From Anaerolineae bacterium (GTDB lineage: Bacteria > Chloroflexota > Anaerolineae > SpSt-600), in contig JAPWUT010000085.1 in NCBI GenBank assembly GCA_028275425.1, positions 1 to 7,139 of the forward strand: DNA of 7,139 nucleotides. Reading direction: 5' to 3'. The translations under genes and the position numbers were made by a program. The notes beneath the pieces were generated by a model. The model worked only from the letters and a program-made list of their open reading frames with translations, made no database searches and had not been told where the DNA came from. Below, piece after piece: positions 1 through 4,716 of this stretch (position 1 is the first letter of the stretch; the number at the start of each line of letters is the position of its first letter).

Positions 1-1056
1 GGCACTGGGATGGCCTTCGGCGGCGGCTAAGTTCACAAGCCTGCCTTCAGCTAAGAGGTTTATGCGCCGACCATCAGGCAGGATATATTGGTCAACGTTC
101 GGACGGATGCGGATTTTCTCAACCGCTAATTCTTCAAGGGCGGGGATGTTTATCTCTACATTGAAGTGGCCCGAGTTGGCTAAAATCGCACCATCCTTCA
201 TAACCAAGAAGTGTTCCCGGTCTATTACGTTTATGTCCCCCGTAGAGGTGACGAAGATGTCGCCAATTTTGGCTGCTTCCCGCATAGGCATTACTCTGTA
301 TCCATCCATGAGCGCTTCAAGGGCTCTAAGCGGATTGACCTCGGTCACAATCACGTTGGCCCCCATGCCTCTGGCCCGCATAGCTATGCCACGGCTGCAC
401 CATCCGTACCCGGCTACCACGAATGTTTTCCCCGCCAGTAGGACATTAGTAGCCCTGAGGATTCCGTCAATAGTTGATTGGCCTGTGCCGTAGCGGTTAT
501 CAAAAAGATGTTTGGTCATGGCATCGTTTACGGCAATTATCGGGTAACGGAGGGCTCCATCTTTGGCCATAGCTCTAAGCCTTATTACCCCAGTAGTCGT
601 CTCCTCTGTCCCGCCTATCACCCCCTCCAGCAGTTCCGTCCGTTCCTTGTGAAGGGTTGAGACGAGGTCCGCTCCATCGTCAATCGTTATGTTGGGGCGA
701 TGTTCAAGGGCAGCATAGATATGGCGGTAGTAAGTTTCCCTATCTTCTCCCCTTATGGCATAGACTGGGATGCCTTCTTCCACAAGGTAAGCAGCCACTT
801 CATCCTGGGTGGAAAGGGGGTTTGAAGCGCAAAGGACCAGGTCTGCTCCGCCGGCTTTGAGGGTTAGGGCTAAATTGGCGGTTTCGCTGGTTATGTGCAG
901 GCAAGCAGAGATTCGGATGCCCTGGAGTGGTTTCTCTTTGGCGAAGCGCTCCCTTATGAGTTTAAGGACGGGCATTTCTTGGGCTGCCCATTCGGTCTTC
1001 TTCTTACCCTCAGGAGCGAGGGAAATGTCTTTGATGTGATAAGCTAAGGCTGGCAT
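1..1056 (-). CDS. ahcY: S-adenosylhomocysteine hydrolase (adenosylhomocysteinase), C-terminus cut by window edge
   Basis: Cytosolic NAD-dependent enzyme that reversibly splits S-adenosylhomocysteine into adenosine and homocysteine, relieving product inhibition of methyltransferases in the methyl cycle. The window holds 352 codons; the family is usually 400-430 residues, so roughly the last 60-75 are missing off the left edge. Visible signatures: CLHIT (H54, T56) and STQDE near residue 82 in the substrate domain, DDGADL (D127), GGTEETTTG (E152), NDAMTKHLFDNRYG (K182, D186, N187), the Rossmann loop GYGWCSRG (216-223), TSTGD (270-274), NSGHFN (294-299), and GHPSA at the edge. ATG at 1056 is chosen because AAAGGAGG lies just upstream and the N-terminus MPALAYHIKDISLA fits the family. 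It is last in the kinase operon, 11 nt after the kinase stop codon, so co-transcription is likely. Oddity: the Rossmann loop has Ser where many homologues have a third Gly. Confidence 0.96.
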   Translation of the reverse strand, partial: MPALAYHIKDISLAPEGKKKTEWAAQEMPVLKLIRERFAKEKPLQGIRISACLHITSETANLALTLKAGGADLVLCASNPLSTQDEVAAYLVEEGIPVYAIRGEDRETYYRHIYAALEHRPNITIDDGADLVSTLHKERTELLEGVIGGTEETTTGVIRLRAMAKDGALRYPIIAVNDAMTKHLFDNRYGTGQSTIDGILRATNVLLAGKTFVVAGYGWCSRGIAMRARGMGANVIVTEVNPLRALEALMDGYRVMPMREAAKIGDIFVTSTGDINVIDREHFLVMKDGAILANSGHFNVEINIPALEELAVEKIRIRPNVDQYILPDGRRINLLAEGRLVNLAAAEGHPSA

Positions 1057-1060
1057 TTTC

Positions 1061-1069
1061 CCCTCCTTT
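1061..1069 (-). promoter_or_regulatory. Shine-Dalgarno site of ahcY, overlapping the kinase stop codon
   Basis: The minus strand reads TAAAGGAGGGGAAAATG. The TAA stop of the histidine kinase runs directly into the AAAGGAGG ribosome-binding site of ahcY. This supports the ahcY start and suggests coupled translation of the two genes. Confidence 0.8.
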
Positions 1070-2096
1070 AACTTTTTGTCTCAGGTATTGGCACATCCAT
1101 TGCAACCCTTGTGCCCCTTCCGATGGCGCTTTCCACGCTCATTTCCCCACCGAGGGCTTCAATGTTCTCCCGTACTCCACTTATTCCTATTGCCCCGGAA
1201 GGCAGAACAGCTTCTACGTCAAAGCCAACTCCATTATCTTCCACTATGGCTTTGACCCTGTTGCCGGTGATGTCTATTGAGACCTGAACCTGGGAGGCTC
1301 GGGAGTGTCTGTGGACATTGTCCAAAAGTTCCTGTATGGCTCTGAAGAGCACTATCTCCACACGAGAAGGGAGCCGTTTCTCTTGACCGGTCAAGTTGAA
1401 GATGGTCTTTATGCCGGTTTTGCCTTCAAACTCTTGGAGGTAGAGCCGCAAGGTTGGGATAAGGCCTAAGTCATCCAGCATCATGGGGTGCAGGTTGAAA
1501 ATGAAGTTGCGGATTTGTTGGAATGTTTCGCTGGCTGCTTTCTTGAGGTTAGCCAGCTCTTCTTGGGCCTTAGCCCTGTCGCGGGAGAATAGCCTCTCGC
1601 ATATTTCCGCTTGGAGGATAAGGTTGGTGAGGGCCTGGGCCGGGCCATCGTGCATCTGGCGGGCCAGTTCCCTCTTCTCTTGCTCTCTGGCTTCAACAAT
1701 CCTTAGGACGAGTTCGCTCGGTATTACCGCTTCCCTTTCGGGGGGCGCGGCCTCTTCCATCCTCCTCCCCAGGTCTAAGAGCCGGCGCAAGTGGCGAGCG
1801 TAGCGCTCTAAAGCTTTGTATTGACCTTCTATTTGTCCAATCCTTTCCCTCAAGGTCAAAAGTTGAACTTGGAGCGATTGGGCTTGCTTGTAGGCCTTTT
1901 GCACTTCCCTGGCCGGATAGCGGTCAATGTTCGCCTCCATCTGCCGGATTGTGACGGCTGCTTGGGCGCTCTGGGCCGTAAGTTTTTCTAACTCCATGCG
2001 GACTTGGCGCAGGAGGTCTTCGCTTTCCTTCAGTTCCTGGAGGACATTTTGGTATTCTTCAGCGCATTCCCTTAGGAATTGCAGGAGTTCTTCCAT
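1068..2096 (-). CDS. Cytoplasmic sensor histidine kinase, DegS/NarX-type (HisKA_3 + HATPase_c)
   Basis: A soluble histidine kinase that should autophosphorylate on His and pass phosphate to the response regulator encoded just upstream. Counting from ATG 2096 (342 residues): residues 1-115 are a charged, Gln/Glu/Leu-rich coiled coil; the H-box EKRELARQMHDGPAQALTN has H149; FNLHPMMLDDLGL near 201-211 is typical of HisKA_3; the N-box IQELLDNVHRH has N260; the G1 box is DNGVGFD (from D287); a G2-like stretch is GAIGISGVREN; and GRGTRVAMDVP closes the ATPase domain. No membrane segment or signal peptide is seen, so it probably senses a cytoplasmic signal through the coiled coil. A TTG start at 2117 would add seven residues. 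I prefer ATG 2096 because GGGAGG sits 5 nt before it. The gene overlaps the regulator gene by 38 nt and is followed 11 nt later by ahcY. The signal is unknown. Confidence 0.93.
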   Translation of the reverse strand: MEELLQFLRECAEEYQNVLQELKESEDLLRQVRMELEKLTAQSAQAAVTIRQMEANIDRYPAREVQKAYKQAQSLQVQLLTLRERIGQIEGQYKALERYARHLRRLLDLGRRMEEAAPPEREAVIPSELVLRIVEAREQEKRELARQMHDGPAQALTNLILQAEICERLFSRDRAKAQEELANLKKAASETFQQIRNFIFNLHPMMLDDLGLIPTLRLYLQEFEGKTGIKTIFNLTGQEKRLPSRVEIVLFRAIQELLDNVHRHSRASQVQVSIDITGNRVKAIVEDNGVGFDVEAVLPSGAIGISGVRENIEALGGEMSVESAIGRGTRVAMDVPIPETKS

Positions 2097-2784
2097 CTTC
2101 GCCTCCCAGTTCTTCAAGCCTTATCCATCCTCGCCTTACGGCGTAAAGGACCGCTTGGGTTCGGTCGTTGACGGCCAGCTTGCGGAGTATTGAGGTCAGG
2201 TGGTTTTTAACTGTCTGCTCCTTTATCCCCAGGTGGTGGGCTATCTGCTTGTTGGAATAGCCTTTGGCTATGAGCCTTAGTATTTCCAATTCCCTGGCCG
2301 AGAGGGGCTTGAAGAGATTGCCTGGCTCTCCCCCAAGCTCAACTGCAAGCCTTTCAAATTCGCCGATAAGCCAGTGGGCTACTGCTGGCTCTTTCAGAAC
2401 CTCTTCCCCGATTAGGTAATACCCTTGGGCTACCATTTCTACTGCTTTCAGGAGTTTTTCGGGCTCAATTTCTTTGGTGAAATAGGCAGCAGCTCCGGCT
2501 TTTATGGCGTGGAAAAGTTGGTATTCGGCGTCAAAACCGGTTATGAGGATAACGGCCGTGTTCGGGCAGTGGATTTTGAGGTAACGGGTGAGCTGGAGGC
2601 CATCCATTATCGGCAAGTTTATATCCACGATGGCTATATCTGGCGAAAGCTTCTTGGCCATTTCCAGCGCTTCTTTCCCGTTGGAAGCTTCGCCTACCAC
2701 CTCTATGTTCTCGTTCAGTTCCAAGATATGCCTGAGGCCTTGCCGGTATATCGGGTGGTCATCCACTAATAGGACTTTTATCAC
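2059..2784 (-). CDS. NarL/LuxR-family response regulator (REC + HTH)
   Basis: DNA-binding response regulator of 241 residues, the probable phosphorylation target of the adjacent histidine kinase. The receiver domain covers residues 1 to about 120: acidic pocket D8-D9, phospho-acceptor D54 in AIVDINLPIMDG, switch Thr T82 and conserved K104 (YFTKEI). A linker of about 40 residues leads to a LuxR-type helix-turn-helix at about 161-217 (LSARELEILRLIAKGYSNKQIA, then QTVKNHLTSILRKL). The C-terminal tail after residue 222 (EELGGEDGRTPAIPKGMR) lies largely in the region where the kinase gene overlaps it in another frame. The start is GTG at 2784, preceded by AGGAGG at 5-nt spacing; this is 9 nt after the stop of the upstream pseudokinase gene. 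All receiver catalytic residues are present, so phosphorylation is expected. Target promoters are unknown. Confidence 0.95.
   Translation of the reverse strand: MIKVLLVDDHPIYRQGLRHILELNENIEVVGEASNGKEALEMAKKLSPDIAIVDINLPIMDGLQLTRYLKIHCPNTAVILITGFDAEYQLFHAIKAGAAAYFTKEIEPEKLLKAVEMVAQGYYLIGEEVLKEPAVAHWLIGEFERLAVELGGEPGNLFKPLSARELEILRLIAKGYSNKQIAHHLGIKEQTVKNHLTSILRKLAVNDRTQAVLYAVRRGWIRLEELGGEDGRTPAIPKGMR
2102..2107 (-). promoter_or_regulatory. Ribosome-binding site deciding the histidine kinase start
   Basis: GGGAGG on the minus strand lies 5 nt before ATG 2096, inside the coding region of the upstream response regulator. The in-frame TTG at 2117 has only a weak GAGG about 11 nt upstream, so the ATG start is favoured. 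Confidence 0.6.
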
Positions 2785-2789
2785 CCCAT

Positions 2790-2795
2790 CCTCCT
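2790..2795 (-). promoter_or_regulatory. Ribosome-binding site supporting the GTG start of the response regulator
   Basis: The minus strand reads TAGGAGGATGGGGTG. AGGAGG overlaps the upstream gene's TAG stop and lies 5 nt before GTG 2784. The intervening ATG reads ATG-GGG-TGA and stops at once, so GTG is the real start. Confidence 0.75.
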
Positions 2796-3501
2796 AAAGG
2801 GCGAAGGGGACGGTGATGTGAAGGAAGCACTCCTGAATTTTCAAATTCCCTCCAAGGGCACGAACCCGGGTGTAAAGGGGGATGATGGTGGAGAGCATTT
2901 CGGCTTTCTGCTCGTCAAAGGCCAAGCCATCGTGCTGGAGATTGAGCAGGAGAAGGTCTTTTTCTTTCTGGAGGGAAAGCTTTATTTTCCTTGCCTGAGC
3001 CGATTGGCAGGCGTAGAGGAGCGCTCCCTGGAAGATGCGGAAGAGGAACAAAGCCAGGAGGTCAGGGAGTCTATCGGGTAAGCTTTCAATGTTCAGTTCA
3101 ATTTGGACCGGGAGGCCTTCAAGAGCTTTTCGGGCAAAGAATCTGAGCCCTTCGGCCATGCCCATTCTTATGAAATCGTCTGGGGGCTGAAGCCATAGGG
3201 TGATTCTTCTGAGCTCTTCCTGCAGCTTTTTCCGAATATCTGGCCCTTCCGCTTGGGTTAAGAGTTCTCCCAGCTCTACCAAAAGTTTAGTGGTTATTTC
3301 TCGCTCTCTTTCGGCCAAGTCTAACACGGAGCTTATCTCTAAGGGGTTTGCCTCTTTCTGGGCTGATAGCTCCAAGAGCATAAGTGCTTTCTTAAGGGTA
3401 TAAGCGGCTTCTTGCAGGGGCAGTTCTCCCCGTTCAAGCTTTGAGCGTAGTTTCTGCAGGGCCTCTTCCACTTTGGGGAAAAGTTCCTCAACCTTCTCCA
3501 T
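2794..3501 (-). CDS. Degenerate histidine-kinase-like protein (putative pseudokinase), first gene of the two-component operon
   Basis: A 235-residue soluble protein with no obvious annotation. Its first 60 residues are a charged helical or coiled-coil region. From about residue 62 it can be aligned by eye with the HisKA_3/HATPase_c kinase two genes downstream. The H-box position reads KLLVELGELLT where the kinase has QMHDGPAQALT, so the His is Leu74. The N-box reads LFRIFQGALLYA (154-164 region) where the kinase has LFRAIQELLDNV, so Glu is Gly159 and Asn is Tyr163. The G1 box reads HDGLAFD (190-196) for DNGVGFD. The glycine-rich G2 box is replaced by STIIPLYTRVRALGGNL. It ends at VPFAL, matching the usual end of the ATPase fold. 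With His, Asn and the G1 Asp all gone, it is unlikely to autophosphorylate or bind ATP normally. The frame is intact and the gene has its own promoter and SD (GGGAG), arguing against decay. A role as partner or regulator of the neighbouring kinase is an inference. Confidence 0.8.
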   Translation of the reverse strand: MEKVEELFPKVEEALQKLRSKLERGELPLQEAAYTLKKALMLLELSAQKEANPLEISSVLDLAEREREITTKLLVELGELLTQAEGPDIRKKLQEELRRITLWLQPPDDFIRMGMAEGLRFFARKALEGLPVQIELNIESLPDRLPDLLALFLFRIFQGALLYACQSAQARKIKLSLQKEKDLLLLNLQHDGLAFDEQKAEMLSTIIPLYTRVRALGGNLKIQECFLHITVPFAL

Positions 3502-3529
3502 AAGATTCTCCCATCCTCAGTTCGGCCGA

Positions 3530-3559
3530 AGTATACCATAAGGGGGTAAGCTTTGGCAA
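3530..3559 (-). promoter_or_regulatory. Sigma-70-like promoter of the two-component/ahcY operon
   Basis: On the minus strand, TTGCCA (plus 3554-3559) and TATACT (plus 3530-3535) are separated by 18 bp. Five of six bases match the -35 consensus and five of six match the -10. Transcription would start near 3523, giving a leader of about 22 nt before ATG 3501. It is the only clear promoter I see for the four-gene operon. Confidence 0.7.
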
Positions 3560-3761
3560 AAGAGAGGAGTTAAAAAGTTCTGGGGGAACACCCCCCACAG
3601 CCCCCCGCCATGGGGGTTTCGCCCCCCTGGACCCCCGTTTTGCCCACCCCCGTTGGCTTAGGGTTCGCCAACGTTTTGGGTCCCACTCGTGGTGGGTGTG
3701 CTAATGGGGGCAACTCGCCCCCTCTTTCAAAATTCTGGGGGCACATCCCCCATGCCCCCTG

Positions 3762-3782
3762 GGAGGGGGCTGCGCCCCCTCC
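3762..3782. repeat. Perfect 9-bp-stem hairpin in repeat unit 2
   Basis: GGAGGGGGC, loop TGC, GCCCCCTCC: a perfect inverted repeat. The same hairpin with loop TCC recurs in unit 6 at 4398-4418. The other units carry a different G-run/C-run hairpin at this place. No T-run follows, so it is not an intrinsic terminator. Confidence 0.8.
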
Positions 3783-4179
3783 ACCCCCTTTGCCCACCCT
3801 CGTGAGCTGAGGGTTTGCTGGCGTTTTGGGTCCCACTCGTGGCGGGGTTACTAATGCGGGCTACTCGCCCCTTCTTTTGAATTTGTGGGGGGACACCCCC
3901 CACAGCCCCCCGCCATGGGGGCTTCGCCCCCCTGAACCCCCGTTTGCCCACCCTCGCTGGCTTAGGGTTTGCCAGCGTTTCGGGTCCCACTCGTGGCAGG
4001 GTTTCCAGAGCGGGCTACTCGTCCCCTCTTTTGAATTTGTGGGGGGACACCCCCCACAGCCCCCGCCATGGGGGTTTCGCCCCCTGAACCCCCGTTTGCC
4101 CACCCTCGCTGGCTTAGGGTTTGCCAGCGTTTTTGGGGTTAAACTCTCCCCGGCCCCTCTCTGAGGCGGAGCAAATTTT

Positions 4180-4204
4180 CCCCCTTCCCTCGCAGGGAAG
4201 GGGG
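4180..4204. repeat. Perfect 11-bp-stem palindrome within the extended unit 4
   Basis: Arms CCCCCTTCCCT and AGGGAAGGGGG are separated by CGC. It lies in an extra segment of roughly 70 bp (about 4136-4203) that unit 6 lacks at the corresponding place, so it may be a secondary insertion into the array or a part lost from unit 6. No poly-T tract follows on the plus strand. On the minus strand the arm is followed by G, then four A, so termination is not supported. Confidence 0.8.
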
Positions 4205-4224
4205 TCAGGGGGTTAGGTCGGAAA
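4204..4224 (+). repeat. 21-bp direct repeat, copy 1 (tail 2 of unit 4)
   Basis: Contains GTCAGGGGGTTAGGTCGG plus three A. It is identical at all 21 positions to 4468-4488, and the similarity continues through GCACATCCCCCA after one mismatch. Confidence 0.85.
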
Positions 4225-4467
4225 AGCACATCCCCCACAACCCCCGCCATGGGGGCTTTGCCCCCTGAACCCCCTTTACCCACCCCCGTCGGCCGAGGGT
4301 TTGCCAGCGTCTTGGGTCCCACTCGTAGCGGGGTGGTAAAAGTTAGCTACTCGCCCCTTCTTTGAAAATTTTGGGGGCACATCCCCCATGCCCCCTGGGA
4401 GGGGGCTCCGCCCCCTCCACCCCCTGTTTCCCACCCCCGTTGGCTTAGGGTTTGCCAACGTTTTTGA

Positions 4468-4488
4468 GTCAGGGGGTTAGGTCGGAAA
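4468..4488 (+). repeat. 21-bp direct repeat, copy 2 (tail 2 of unit 6)
   Basis: Identical to 4204-4224, 264 bp downstream. Here it follows the unit-6 hairpin directly, without the palindrome segment seen in unit 4. Confidence 0.85.
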
Positions 4489-4548
4489 GGCACATCCCCC
4501 ATGCCTCCTGCCATGGGGCTTTGCCCCCCTGGACCCCCATAACTTTTA

Positions 4549-4585
4549 TCATTGCGAGGCGGCACAAGCCGCCGAAGCAGTCTCC
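4549..4585. repeat. ATTGCGAGG-type dispersed repeat element
   Basis: Starts TCATTGCGAGG, has a central perfect inverted repeat GGCGGC-ACAA-GCCGCC, and ends GAAGCAGTCTCC. From memory it resembles a class of short intergenic repeats (ATTGCGAGG...GAAGCAATCTC) seen in several bacterial groups. I cannot confirm copy number from one window. It sits directly after the hairpin array, upstream of the mutL promoter. Confidence 0.55.
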
Positions 4586-4598
4586 AAGCCTGGTTGTA

Positions 4599-4615
4599 GC
4601 GAAGCGTCGCTTCGC
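4599..4615. repeat. Small inverted repeat GCGAAGCG-T-CGCTTCGC
   Basis: Near-perfect dyad of 8 bp around one T. As RNA or single-stranded DNA, six base pairs (GCGAAG/CTTCGC) with a 5-nt loop are feasible. It lies about 60 bp upstream of the mutL -35 box. It could be part of the preceding dispersed element or an operator; I see no evidence to choose. Confidence 0.5.
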
Positions 4616-4675
4616 CCTTACATACCCGCAGGTGTTCAAGCAAAATGCCGGGCAACTGAAATCGCCGTTTTTTAC

Positions 4676-4703
4676 TTGCTCGCCATCCCCATTGTGGTAT
4701 AAT
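4676..4703 (+). promoter_or_regulatory. Sigma-70-like promoter of mutL
   Basis: TTGCTC (4676-4681), 16-bp spacer, perfect TATAAT (4698-4703). The weak -35 and perfect -10 place the transcription start at about 4709-4711, only some 6-8 nt before ATG 4717. No Shine-Dalgarno sequence fits in that leader. Confidence 0.65.
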
Positions 4704-4716
4704 CTCCTCAAAAGCC

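Larger units (their letters stand above)
3581..4539. repeat. Tandem mosaic array of about seven GC-rich hairpin-bearing repeat units
   Basis: Units begin near 3581, 3736, 3886, 4040, 4226, 4372 and 4489; spacing is 155, 150, 154, about 186, about 146 and about 117 bp, with the last unit partial. A full unit has, in order: TGGGGG...CCCCCA; a G-run/C-run hairpin (form 1 CCATGGGGG-YTTYG-CCCCC, form 2 GGAGGGGGC-loop-GCCCCCTCC); a C-rich stretch CCCCCGTTTGCCCACCC; the hairpin CGYTGGC-TTAGGGTTT-GCCARCG (stems from 3651, 3801, 3955, 4107, 4287, 4438); then one of two tails. Tail 1 is GGGTCCCACTCGTGG followed by CTACTCGCCCC (copies 1, 2, 3, 5). Tail 2 contains GTCAGGGGGTTAGGTCGG (copies 4, 6). Copies differ by substitutions and small indels and frames are not kept, so I read it as noncoding. 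It fills most of the 3502-4716 intergenic region. No transposase gene is present. Confidence 0.9.

Noticed and set aside
478..660. Plus-strand frames inside 1-1056 and others opposite the kinase, mutL and radical SAM genes
   Set aside because: They lie opposite well-recognised conserved genes and show no family features; they are antisense shadows.
2794..3501. Calling the degenerate kinase a pseudogene
   Set aside because: The frame is uninterrupted, with start, SD, promoter and tight operon spacing. The losses are specific to catalytic residues while the fold-forming residues remain.
3658..3666. Telomere-like TTAGGG motif
   Set aside because: It occurs once per unit in the hairpin loop at about 150-bp spacing, not in tandem hexamers; the likeness is coincidental.
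3762..3782. Intrinsic terminator at the perfect GC hairpin (also 4398-4418)
   Set aside because: No U-tract follows on either strand; C-rich sequence follows instead.
3610..4164. Proline/tryptophan-rich plus-strand reading frames (3610-3810, 3826-4164) and minus-strand ones (3570-4322) across the array
   Set aside because: They arise from GC-rich repeats with few stop codons. The same repeat is read in different frames, indels between copies do not keep a frame, and no SD or family similarity is seen.
3581..4539. CRISPR array
   Set aside because: Units are about 150 bp, diverged, and contiguous; there are no short identical repeats with unique spacers of fixed length, and no cas genes.
3581..4539. 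Insertion sequence or mobile element body
   Set aside because: No transposase coding region, no clear terminal inverted repeats bounding the whole array and no visible target-site duplication.
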